Below, in pieces: positions 36,790 to 47,730 of a stretch of 64,000 nucleotides of DNA (within the stretch, counting starts at the first letter, position 1; the number at the start of each line of letters is the position of its first letter). The DNA comes from Bradysia coprophila (Eukaryota; Arthropoda; Insecta; Diptera; Sciaridae). The DNA lies in the NCBI RefSeq assembly GCF_014529535.1, contig NW_023503787.1:1-64000 (forward strand), in the 5' to 3' direction. The position numbers and the translations under genes are program-made. The notes below the pieces were generated by a model. It was not told the origin of the DNA, ran no database searches, and was given only the letters and a program-made list of their open reading frames with translations.

Positions 36790-39700
36790 ACGTGTCTATG
36801 ATTGAAATCAATTGATTGAAATCGTTTACTCGAATTTTTTTTATGTAAACTGTAAACAGTTACTCACGTCTTCTGGAAATTTATTTTCAACAAATTCACT
36901 TAAAAATCGGTGTTTTTCTGGTTAATTCCGAATTTTAAGATCGTCACTTTATGCACACACAAAACAGGGACACGAGTCAATGCTCTCCACAAAATGCCTA
37001 ACCTAACTAATCATCAAAATTACGAATTATTGCGACGGCTAAAAAAAAAAGACTTTGGTACTATCATATGGAGAAATAAACAAAATGCCAGCCAGTGTCA
37101 TGTATTGGTGTCTGTGTCACAGCTCTACGAACTCTTACGCAAGGATGTGAAACAGTAAAAGGTAATAGCGATCATATGATATGATGTATTCAGATTAGTG
37201 GAGTGCATCGACAAACCACTAACTCAAATATGATGTTCAACTAATCCGCAACATCTTATATCTGAATGCATTTTACACCATGTTTAGTTGAAACATTTTA
37301 AGCACCTTGTGTATCCTTACTTTCGTTTAAAAAAAAAATCAACAGCTCCGTTTTTAACCTGTTACAGACGGCAAGCATATGACCACGAGCATTATCGGGT
37401 ATATTACCTCCATCGATCAAAGTATTTTTAATCGGATGATTTCAAATCTTGAACTTAAATTTTTTTAAACATGCATTTTACTATGTAAAGAACCACATTA
37501 CCCAGAGCTTGTCATTATTTTTGTCGTTGTTATCGTTAGCAAACTCAAAAGCCCATATGAACATTGTTCATAGTCAACAAACTTTTCACACCTAGCAACA
37601 TTTCCATCATTTATCTCATTAAAACCCAGATTTTCTCCCTCGAACTGTTATCGGACAAAATATCATTTTCGCATGGCCTTTTGGGTAGAGAAAATATCTA
37701 TTTACCAACTCAGTGACGGAAAGTAAAACTTCGTTTCAATTTTTGTTTTGAATCCACACCAGCGTTGTCGATTTATTGAAATAGTGGAATGATGTATTTC
37801 AAATGCTGCTGTGATGCTTTGATAGTGTAACAACGTAGCATAGGTTAGGTTTCAGTTCAGGTGATGAGGTACTCAAATTTTATGAGCTCCTCGTCTACAA
37901 GCCTCTGTTTCTTCTCTACAATGCCTTCTTCAATAAAATCTACTGGATAAGTCGGTGTCAATTGTAATTCTGTTAGCCAAAAAAAACCTTCGTATCGTAT
38001 CTACTCTCTTAAATTACAACGGAAAAATCTTCATTCAGTCATTTCCACTGTCGTCCCTCTTTAGCCACGCGACATATTTTACGACATTAAATTAACAACA
38101 AAAGAATGAGACTACGTACTTTGCACGAGTCTGAACAACATCTCGACCTGGCTATAATTTTTGTATTTATATCCATTCCATTCCGCTTTTTACACTTAAT
38201 TTTTGAAACACACCATCAACACCATAAATAATGACATAACTACCTGTTTTCAAACCATTTTTATGTGTACACAATTCAAAAATCACGATAAAACATTTTC
38301 CAGTAAAATAAATTTTCTTTGTTTCTCTATCCGGTCGTTTTTATCCCGAACCAACTTCTCTGTCGTAAAAAGTGTTTCCATCAACTCACTTGAATACAAA
38401 AACACCGGCAGCTAAATGTTGAAGATAAAAAAGGAAGAAAAATCAACGACAACAAAGACGAAAAGGCAAATATAAAACAAAAGACTTGTATACAACGGCA
38501 TGTTTTCAAATTAAAACGCGGTTTATTGAATGGTTTTTCCTGACTCAACTAAAAATGTCTTTTATGACAATGGAAGCTAATAAAGTGAATATGAAGCAGT
38601 TACTTGAGAAGTAAAATTGCATTTGAAACGACTAAACGAGCGACAAGCATTCATTCTAGCAAAATTTAATATTGTTAATAACGGGTGTACCGTTCTCCAT
38701 GACAAAAAATTGTCGTTACTTTTTTTATTTTTCTCCACACTTTCCATTTAAAACTTATATTTTTCTCGATTTTACGTACAACAATATTCACTGGTTAAAT
38801 CTATTATGTGTGTCAAATAGCTGTGGTGTTATAAACGTTGTATATTGCACGTGGGGTCAGCGGAACCGGAAATATTTAACATAAAAAGATAAAAGAGAAA
38901 AGTTTTTGATGAAAAATTTTATAATGAAATGCCTTGATGAACCCGTCTTTTGTCTTTTTGTATAACTTTAAATATTGCTTCGAAGTATTATATACCCAAC
39001 CCATACCTGTTGTTTGGGGGTAAATGTTTAATGTAAGACGGCTACACATTTTTGGAATTTTAACCGTAAACGCTTCGGAAACCAATTATACACCGAAAGG
39101 GACGAGACCACTTAAGCTACATTGCTAGTGAACTTTCCCGTCGAGAATAACATAATATAAAATCAATTTAACTTGAAAATTCAACAAATATGACTGAAAC
39201 GTTTCGGGATATTTGTAGTTTTTAATCGTTCTAAAACGACTGTTGTCGACAGCGATGATAAAAAACGATTACCTCCAGATAATATTCCCTTAAAAATGAA
39301 TAAATTATGACAAATTAAGTAAAACAATTCAAATCAACAAACAGAAGTACTAGATTTAACGAAATATTCGCCGTTTAAATTGAATAAAAAATTGTGAGAT
39401 AACGTTGCAAGTAAATTATAAACATTCTCCTGCTATAACAACCGGACTCAAAATAATGTTTAAATCGTTTCTACCAAATAGAAGTACAGCCATGAGGGCA
39501 GTTATGTCTGACTCAGTCGACACCATACTTTATTTCGAACCATTTTCGATAAATATCCCATAAATGTACCAGAATAGCAGCAACTGTTTCTTTGATTCTA
39601 GTTTTTGCAGCAATTGTAATAAAAATATTACAAAATTGTTGTTTAGCTACATGTAACTAAAATATTTCCTAACATTTATTTATTGTTGGATGTTGGCAAT

Positions 39701-40500
39701 AGTATATATCTATATATAATCGAAAATAGCATGAGTTTTCTGCATTCAGTCGTCACAGACGATATAACGTACAGCGTTCTCGAAATAAAACCTTATTTTA
39801 TCATTATTATTTCATATTTGTTTTCCTTCTATTTATCGAGTGTATTTATCGGTATAAATATTATTTTTATTATTTGTATTAAACTGCTTCGTATATCCAC
39901 ACTCAATGAACAAACTCTCGTGCAATAATCACGTGATGCAAAATTTTCCACGTGACTCTAGTTGAAGCCAGGGATCATTTATTTTTTATGAGTATTATTA
40001 TTCTGCTTCATTTATACTTATATATGTATGTATAAACTGGTACAAATGTTTATGGATGCTTATCCTAAAAGCTTCATCCATTGATGTGAGTATTGAAAGC
40101 TATTACAGTTATGCATTTCCTTTTGGCAATAGTGTTTTGAGCATGGAGCTAAACAAATCTATTTTAATATTAGAGCATTTTACGATATACGTATAGATGG
40201 TGTGTATTATTCTTATATGGTGAAATTTATGTGCATTTAACAACCAGAAAATTTTACCCCTCTATGTGCCATGTATCTTTCCAAGTTATTCCTTTTTTGG
40301 TTTATTAATGTCTCTCCCATTGCATTGAAAATGGCACAATTATGAGAACAGGAATTAATAAGAAAAGAAAAACTGAAACTTGGTCAGTCTTTAGAAATTT
40401 TTATTTGGACCAATGGAATCCTTCTGATACTAACAAGTATTTCACCAACCTGTGAAATCATCGAATGTTCCACCGAGGAACATCTCTTTTATTCAAGGTT
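36790..40500. other. AT-rich non-coding DNA
   Basis: No gene recognised. The short open frames at 36910-37158, 38203-38415 and 39683-39928 have no known domain. It contains the promoter and 5' flank of the ADAR-like gene near 36800. Confidence 0.4.
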
Positions 40501-40555
40501 TTTTTTCGTAATTCGCATCAAAAATACATCGAGGGGTAACCGACTGGCCGAAATG

Positions 40556-41150
40556 GTGGCAAATCAATTACTAATTCCTTGTAATTGCTTTCAATTCCCT
40601 TTATTACTTCAATTACCGGATTAACACCTATACTTGCCGGATTCGCCATTCAATTTCTATAATTCCAATAAATTTCTACAATTCCACGAATTTTCGAAAT
40701 AATTCCACTATATTTTCCGTTATTATTCAAATCCATTGCGACATATTTTTTTGTAGGAAATAGTTGGTGACTCACTATAAATAACTGTCTCATAGAGACT
40801 AAAATCAAAGTTAAAGGAGCATTTTGTAATGAACAGATTATTTTGAAACGCTTTCGGCGAAACTAAAATTTGGAACAGCTATGTTGCAGCTTCTCGGATA
40901 CTACGGTAAATAATTGTAATTGGTGGAAATACAAAAAATTGATGGAGTTATTAAGGATTGACCGGAATTAACTGGGAATACGTAAAATTGATGGAATTAA
41001 AAGGAAATGACTGGAATTGACTGGAAATACGTGAAATTGATGGAATTATGAGGAATTGACTGGAAATACGTGAAATTGATGGAATTATCAGTAATTGACT
41101 GTAAATACATTAATACATTGTAAGGAATTGAAAGTAAATTAGACTAAATA
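40556..41150. repeat. AATTCC/GGAATT repeat, foldback-like
   Basis: The left part is rich in AATTCC words (TAATTCCTTG, CAATTCCC, TAATTCCA) and the right part in their complement. From 40930 to 41120 about four imperfect copies of a 39-50-bp unit (GACTGGAAATACGTGAAATT, GATGGAATTA) run in tandem. The ends (CTTTCAATTCCC at about 40587, GGAATTGAAAG at about 41126) are inverted. Exact boundaries are not defined. Confidence 0.55.
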
Positions 41151-41319
41151 CAGATAAGTATGATGATCGGAAAAAAGTACCAGGAATTTCCGATCATAGG
41201 ACTAATCGATTTTTTTCGAGATTTTTTGTCAAATATCAAGAGAAATACGAATATCCTCAAAGTCATTTTAACAATGACCATTTTTGGCGATAATATTTAT
41301 ATCACAAATACTCTTATAA

Positions 41320-41635
41320 CAGGGCCTACTTTTTAGAAACTTTTAGAGAAAATCGAGAAATTCAAGAAACTTTGAGAAATTCAAGAAACTTCGAGAAATT
41401 CAAGAAATTTCGAGAAATATTTCTTGAATTTCTCAAAGTTTCTTGAATTTCTCGAATTCGAGAAATTTCGAGAAATCCCAGAAAATTCAAGAAATTCGGG
41501 AAACTTCGAGAAATTCAAGAAACTAATTTCTCAAGTTTCTTGAAGTTTCTCGAATTCGAGAAATTTTAAGAAATTCGAGAAAATTCGAGAAATTTCAGGA
41601 AATTCAAGAAATTAGTTTCCAAAAAGTAGGCCCTG
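41320..41635. mobile_element. hAT-type MITE (CAGGGCCTAC), copy A
   Basis: A 316-bp element with ends CAGGGCCTACTTTTT and AAAAAGTAGGCCCTG, flanked by perfect 8-bp direct repeats TCTTATAA (41312-41319 and 41636-41643). The interior is built from GAAATTCAAGAAACTTCGAG-type words in both orientations, so the whole element can fold back. No coding capacity. A second copy is at 62934. Confidence 0.93.
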
Positions 41636-42247
41636 TCTTATAACGCTTGGAAGGGAAGTCTAGTGAGCGTGCTAGAAAGTTTAGATCCATCGGGTCACTT
41701 TTGCGTACCAGGATACGAGTTACCTGATCTACAAAATCATAATTTTTTCACAAACAAATTCAAAATAAAAAATTTACATTTGAGCACGACGGCTTTGATT
41801 AGCACTTCATCTCATTTCGATAGCCATGTCCGATGGAAGCAACTCGTCATTTCAATATTAAGTTTTCAGCTGATCTTGACGTCTGCCACCACGTATTGTT
41901 TCTATAGATTGTGGATTTGAGCACTACTTCACAGGACCGTTAATGATGGATGCTGTCGGCAAGTCGGCAACACGGTCTTCTGTTCCTTTTTTGATTTGTA
42001 TTTTGATTTTTAAATTTCGTATCTCAAAATACCGTCTCGAAGGCAGTGCCATCGCTGATTTTTGCGGTAGTGACAATCCACGCCATTAGTCGTATAAATT
42101 TATACGTCAGAGAGAGCTTTTTTCTCCTTTGTTATGATCTGTCAGTTTTTCTATTTTGCGATTTAGTATGGAAATGAAAACTAAAATTGAGATATCTTTG
42201 CTGTTTTAAGTGGTTTTTCATATTTTTTCGGACCAAAATGTTTTAAA

Positions 42248-42339
42248 GTGTGTTTGGAATCGATTGACATTAACAAAATAATAAAATAGAAAAAAATATT
42301 TTCACACAATCTGTTAATGCCAATCGATTCTAAACACAC
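42248..42339. repeat. 92-bp hairpin abutting the S1-like fragment
   Basis: A left arm of 27 bp (GTGTGTTTGGAATCGATTGA...) pairs with a right arm at 42313-42339 (...CCAATCGATTCTAAACACAC) at 25 of 27 positions, around an AT-rich 38-bp loop. It overlaps the point where the S1-like reading frame begins, so it probably inserted into, or replaced, the 5' part of that gene. Confidence 0.75.
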
Positions 42340-42563
42340 AAAGAGGGCTAGCACCAGGTGAAAGTTTAGGCTGGAGTTTCGGTTGGACACCTACCACTCA
42401 ATTTTGGTGCACAATGGATTGGTATGGCCGAAGATACGGGTGGGATGTATACGTTGCGAATTGGGGAGGTCTAACTGGCCGATGGCATATAAGAGACGAT
42501 GGCATCTATGAAGGTGGCGGCGATAAACGTATGGACATAGAGTCAAATCAACCTGTTGGCTAA
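42318..42563 (+). pseudogene. Plant self-incompatibility S1/S-protein-like fragment
   Basis: Open frame ending at TAA 42561-42563, with no ATG start. From 42336 it reads TQRGLAPGESLGWSFGWTPT, then TQFWCTMDWYGRRYGWDVY and GRWHIRDDGIYEGG. This follows the C-terminal two-thirds of the S1/SPH family (LAPGES-W-F, FWC---W, FDVY, W-I--DGIY), small secreted proteins best known from plants. The N-terminal third of the fold (signal peptide and the HC-SKDDDLG strand) is absent: an in-frame stop lies at 42315 and a 92-bp hairpin occupies 42248-42339. It is either a truncated pseudogene or the last exon of a gene whose first exon I could not find. An acceptor AAAGAG|GG near 42345 is possible but has no pyrimidine tract. 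Function in an insect is unknown. Confidence 0.6.
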
Positions 42564-42644
42564 TACGGCCGATCATATTATTAATAGCTAAACATGCCAA
42601 ATAAATTTTAAACGTTTATTAACAAAGATATAGTAGATTATTGA

Positions 42645-42774
42645 ACTGGTCTACTAAATGCGTTGTAAAACGAATGTTTTTATGTTTACAAGAATAGAAA
42701 TTATATTCCGAGGATTTTAAATTTTTTGTTTGTATTGTTTGTATCACGTATACAAATGCATTTAGTAGACCAGT
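42645..42774. mobile_element. Small palindromic MITE-like element
   Basis: The inverted ends ACTGGTCTACTAAATGC and GCATTTAGTAGACCAGT enclose about 96 bp of AT-rich DNA, 82 bp downstream of the S1-like stop codon. Confidence 0.7.
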
Positions 42775-43113
42775 GCAATTTCCTGCTTTAACTTCTAGGT
42801 GAAAAATTATTACAGAGCAAGATAGTAGTAAGTATTTAATGATTCATTTAGTTTCCTATCATCGTGTTCTGTAATGTCACCATACCGACCATCTGCAAGT
42901 TAAAATTTTGCAATTTGATATCAAAATGTTCCTTCCATTTAACCGTGAATAAAAAAATTCATTGAATTCCAAAACATATTTTTTGAATGAAAAAAGATTT
43001 CGCATGAACATTTCCGGATTTAGAATACGGTCTTATTTGTTAATAATAATTTGACGCAAACACATTTTTTATTGCACTTAATCCTAAATGTTAAATTGGG
43101 GTCACCAAGCTGC

Positions 43114-43222
43114 TGGGAATTTCGCGCCGGAGTAATTCACAATTATGCAAAAAATGTCACATCTTATATAAGGAAAAGGTAATTTTGTGAGTCATTGTGA
43201 ATAACTCCAGCGCGAGATTAAT
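43114..43222. repeat. Diverged copy of the 106-bp palindrome
   Basis: TGGGAATTTCGCGCCGGAGT ... CTCCAGCGCGAGATTA with the inner ATTCACAAT and ATTGTGAAT words and a TATATAAGG centre. This is the same architecture as 3890-3995 and 4017-4122 but more mutated, hence an older insertion of the same family. Confidence 0.75.
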
Positions 43223-43310
43223 CATTACCAAACTAAAACTTGAGATAAAATAACAAAAAACTTAGATTCGGTCTTTATATAAAATGGAGATGATTTGTTT
43301 GAAAACGGAG

Positions 43311-43588
43311 TTACAATTGTTAAAAGTTTCCTATGTGCAGAATGAGCACCAGCTGAATATCACCAGCTGGATCTACTAACACACACTTATTGTATGATAA
43401 ACAATCAAAACACATTCTTCGCAATGTGTTTACTTCATTCATATGTGTTATGTGCGCGCATAGATGACGTTGACGTAGAAATGTACTGTCTTTGAATGTT
43501 TTACAATACAAAGTGGTTTTGTTTGTACACCAGCTGGTGATATTCAGCTGGTGCTCATTCTACACATAGGAAACTTTTAGCAATTGTA
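43311..43588. mobile_element. Palindromic element with about 58-bp arms
   Basis: The left arm (ACAATTGTTAAAAGTTTCCT through ATGAGCACCAGCTGAATATC to CAGCTGG, ending 43370) is repeated in inverse at 43531-43588 with few mismatches. The 160-bp centre is unrelated AT-rich DNA. No coding capacity. Confidence 0.82.
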
Positions 43589-43593
43589 CTATA

Positions 43594-43666
43594 CAGCCTG
43601 GGACAGTCAAAAAAGTTCATTTTTATTCTATACGTAAAAATACACTTTTTTGACTGTCCTTGGCTG
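43594..43666. mobile_element. 73-bp mariner-type MITE
   Basis: The ends CAGCCTGGGACAGTCAAAAA and the inverse TTTTTGACTGTCCTTGGCTG are flanked by TA on both sides (43592-43593 and 43667-43668), the expected Tc1/mariner target duplication. The interior is about 25 bp. Confidence 0.8.
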
Positions 43667-43669
43667 TAT

Positions 43670-45690
43670 CTCCGTTCATTAAATTTCTATCACCACTTTC
43701 AATTGTTTTTATCTCCACTTATTATCTTCGCTTTTGGAATTTTTATCTCTGATCACATCTCCGTTTCTGAAATTTTATCTCCACTTTTAATTGTTCTGAT
43801 CTCCATCACGTAGATTTACTATCTACAAGTCTCATTAAATTACTATCAAAATTCATTTTTTTTATCTCCAGAAATATTATTATCCGCAAATGTAAGACGT
43901 TTGCAAATTTGTGTTTAATCTACTATATTAACTGGAGTACACTGATACATCACTAGCAAAATATTTAAGGTTTCGATTAGAATCCCTTTTATATTCTGCT
44001 TGGATTACAAAGTTCCAAGACTTTATAATTTACAATTTTTTATCAATAATTAAGGCATCAAGGTCAAGGAGACAACTGCTCGAAAAGTCATGGTACAGGG
44101 CCCAGAAATGTCACTATAAAAATATACATAAAGTCTCTGTCCCAGCTTGACCCACAGCTTCATACAAAGTCGCAAAGTCATGGTACCGCGTTTTTCAAAG
44201 TAGTTTCCCCTCGATCAAGTTATCGTCGTATTTAACTTTGATTCTTTCGCGTAGAACACATTCAATATGCTTAAAACAACTTGCTGCTACCCACAAGTCT
44301 CAATGAATCTGAGTGTCCTGCAACAATGAAAAAAATGTAACGAATCACTAAGCACCTTTCGCTCCATCGATTTTTGTTGTTGCCACAGTCTCTAGCGGTG
44401 CATGTTAAACAATGATAGTGAACAAACTTTATGTATATTTTCAAATTAAACATATTTCCGTGATTTTTCATTAGTTCCTTTTTTTGTATTTTTTTTTATT
44501 CCTCGATTCTATTTGCTGTTCATGACAATTTCGAAAATGGAAATTTCCCCGTTCACTCATTGCACACAGTGTGAAATCAATCAATAACAATAACAAACAT
44601 AAATGTTTGTTATAGGCTCTTGAAGAGATGTGCTGCGTTGCGGTCTGGTAAATCAGATAGATTTACTATAAATTAAAATGTACAAAAAAAACTCTAAATT
44701 TTGCCGGTAGAAAATTGACAATGTAGTAATGATTATCACCGAAACTGTCAATTAATCAGGTCGATGTAATAATACTATCGTTCAATTTTTCTAGCGCCTA
44801 AATGAGAAATTTTCAACTTAATCAATGCACTGCAAGCAAAATTGCTTCTAATGAAAGCTTCCAAATAGAATACTATTTTGTATGAAGATTTGTTCCAAAT
44901 TTTTTTACAGTGCAAAAAATTGTTCGATACACTGTTAGTTTCAGTACTCTATTTAGAGTACCACTCATGCCTGAAGTGCTATGACTTAATAGAGTCGGCA
45001 TTGTGTGATTATTTATTTCTTTTCCCTAAGTTAGGAAGGATTGAAACTTAACGACCTTATGATGATTCTTTAAGTCTTTACATCATAAGGAAACTAGAGT
45101 CAGTCGACCTGTCGAAATATTAATACAGTTTTCTATAATTCATTCTTTCGCCAATTAATACCCAAGTCAGTAAAGAATAGTTCACAACTCATTATGTTTA
45201 CCTATTCGTTGTAGCCGTAAACTCACTTCAGCTAAATCAATTTTCATGATACCTATATTAATTAAATTACGTTTCTATTTGAATCAGCAATGGATTAATG
45301 TTTAGAGACTTTTTTTTTAATTGGTGATGTCATAAAGTTGCCAAGTGAGTCCAATCAATGGTTGGAATCTCAAACACAACGCAATATAATAAAGATATAC
45401 TTTCAACCCGGTTTTTCCGATAGTAGCTGCTTCTTTCCATTTTGTATTTCTGTCAACTTAGTACGGAAACTGCAAAAAGCACTTCTCGAGTTTTTCGCAT
45501 TTTTTGGCCGCAAAGCATGAAAATCGATTTACAGTTTTGCTTCGAAATTTTTCGTTTTGACGTGTGATAAATTTGTAACTCGAGCCGAAGATGAGGATAT
45601 ATCCAACACGTCGAAACAAAAAAATGCCAAACAAACAGTGATGTACTAGTTATACCGAGTAGTTGAAAAAGAGCAGAGTACAAATGAATT
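43670..45690. other. Intergenic DNA
   Basis: No gene recognised. From 43670 to 43870 words like TTTTATCTCC and ATCTCCACTT recur as a degenerate simple repeat. Confidence 0.4.
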
Positions 45691-45782
45691 GAAAACCTTT
45701 ATTAAAACAACACCATCAAGATTGTAATTATTATCGCTGCTTTGTAATTAAGAAAAGTTAGTGACAATGAATACGCTGTTGT

Positions 45783-47246
45783 TTAGCAAATGTTAACATT
45801 AAAATTAGTTGGATTCGGACAGTTATGCAGACCTCCTTCATCATCATACGCATAGCTATATGCAGTTGGACAGTCACGGTGTATTAAATTTACGTATTGA
45901 GTTTGAGTAACAACGCCTCCCGTACACTCATGAGGACTAATGGGTGGTGTAGGACAACACAGATGCAATCCCGGATCAATTCGTTCTGATTTACCCATAC
46001 CTAAGTGACCAGCGATTAAGTAGATTGAGGCTAAATTCACAAAAATTTAGTCACTTAAAAAAAACAATTAACCTACCGTATGGCGGTGGGAAGTTCCATT
46101 TTTTACAAGGTGCTAAACACTGTACAACACGATCATTTCGAATTACCCTCAAATCACCAACTAAATTTTCATTTGAAGGACATGAATCCAATTTCATCGC
46201 ACAATTAGTGGTGATGCATGATCCTTCCTATTACGGAAAATAGACAATAATTGAACCATAGGGTCTTACGAAAGCAATAGCCTGAACCTGCTTATCGGGA
46301 ATGATTTCCATAGGCAAAGAGTAACCATCAACTAAACTGATATCATACCAAACAGCATTTCGATCGTTCGTAGCTGGATAAAAAAATTCAACTTTTGTTT
46401 CAGCTGGTGGTTGACACCCTGTACTAGGACATGGAGGTATAGATTGACCGACGGCACAGTTTTGACCATTGTTGTCGCAACCAGTTTTCGGCCATACACG
46501 ACCTCTCCATCCAGAATCAGGAACATTGTACGTTGTTCGTGCATTCTGTTCTAGTCGTTGGATTCCATTTCCCAAGGACGGAAAAGGATTTATCCAAATA
46601 GGATAATTACATCGATTCAGAAACGTTATTGAACGTCCCCCTGATAAGCCGACAACTCCACAAACTGCATTTTGATCATTCTTTGGAAAGGCCTCGCTTT
46701 TCAACACTTTGTTGGTTTTCATCCAGCAGGTACCACTGGTAAAATCAGTCCAAGTGAAGTGCGTACATTTCTGTGTGGACGCACACATGTTGGCACAGTC
46801 TTCTGATTTCGATTGAGTATTCGTTAAATCATTTCCACTGAAAGCACACCAACGAGCTGAATCGCTTCCATTCCAGTCGACTAACTGATCGTCTGTTAGG
46901 GAAGTAGGTTTGGTTTAAATGATAATTAAGAACAGATCAGCATACCTGAATCACTAATGATGCCACACAAAGAATTCTGATCGAGTTTGAGAAAAGCCTC
47001 TGTCTTCGACACCTTATTCGTTTTCATAAAACACGTTCCGGAATTATAATCGGTCCAAGTATAGTGTGTGCAACCATAAGTCGATGTACAGAGGTCTTGG
47101 CAGTCTTCGGCCTTCGTTAGAGCACTAGACAAATCATTTCCACTGAAAGCGCACCATCGAGACGAATTGTCAGCATTCCATTCGATTTGAATTGTTGGAA
47201 ATGTTGTCGTCATCAATAATGTAGTAGTAGTTAAGACCGAATGCAT
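45783..47246 (-). CDS. Thaumatin-like protein with two PAN/Apple-like modules
   Basis: Four phase-consistent exons (47246-46946, 46892-46270, 46227-46077, 46000-45783) give 430 residues. Residues about 28-95 and 113-179 are two copies of one Cys/Trp-rich module: RWCAFSGNDL, then C--LC/MC, CTHYTWTD or CTHFTWTD, SGTC-MKTNKV, and CGI/CGV. This resembles PAN/Apple domains. Residues about 185-430 are a thaumatin domain: ITFLNRCNYPIWINPFPSLG, GWRGRVWPKTGC, the acidic-cleft strand VEFF and YDISLVDGYSLPMEI, then CCPTPPISPHEC, TQYVNLIHRDCPTAYSYAYD and a final C. The plant-type signature Cys after GR-W is Pro here. Thaumatin-like proteins bind or cut beta-1,3-glucans or act as defence proteins. The N-terminus is Thr-rich and only weakly like a signal peptide, so the true start could lie upstream. 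For the last exon I chose the acceptor CACTTAG, which gives PPYGMGKSE. An alternative at AATTTAG would insert about 11 residues. Poly(A) signal at 45698-45703. Confidence 0.9.
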
Positions 47247-47730
47247 TTCAGATCAGATCAATTTCACGGTATGTATTCAGTTGTTGCTCTATTGCCAGTC
47301 ACTTTCTTTGTGAGAAAAATGTAAAGATTATTTTTGTTTACCAGCATTTTTTGGTAATTCCACCTCGATAACGTTGCTTTTAACCTCCGCTATCGTGTAG
47401 GGTTATCAGTGCGAATTTATGTACAAACGTTCTTGTGTAACGTAGTTAACAAAAGAAAATTCCTGTTATGAAAGATGTTGAGAACGATAATATTGCTGAT
47501 CCATGAAGGTAAATGTTATAGACAGCAGCGAGTCTTTATAAAGACTTGCATTTAAAGTAAAATAGAGCCAAAACTCCGCTTATTCCGCTCTGAAACGCTA
47601 CCAAAATTGGAAATAGACAATGATAATAGTGTCTTATAGACTAACGAGAAGCAATAACTAATAAGAATGCAGCCAATGATATATCAAAAAGATTTTATTG
47701 ATTTGGAATGTTAATTTGTAAAATGTTTTT

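Noticed and set aside
36910-37158. 82-codon plus-strand frame near the ADAR-like promoter
   Set aside because: No known domain and likely within the 5' flank or UTR of the divergent gene.
41663-41920. 85-codon plus-strand frame upstream of the S1-like fragment, considered as its missing first exon
   Set aside because: It lacks the expected HC-SKDDD-type strand and signal peptide, and no phase-compatible donor links it to 42345.
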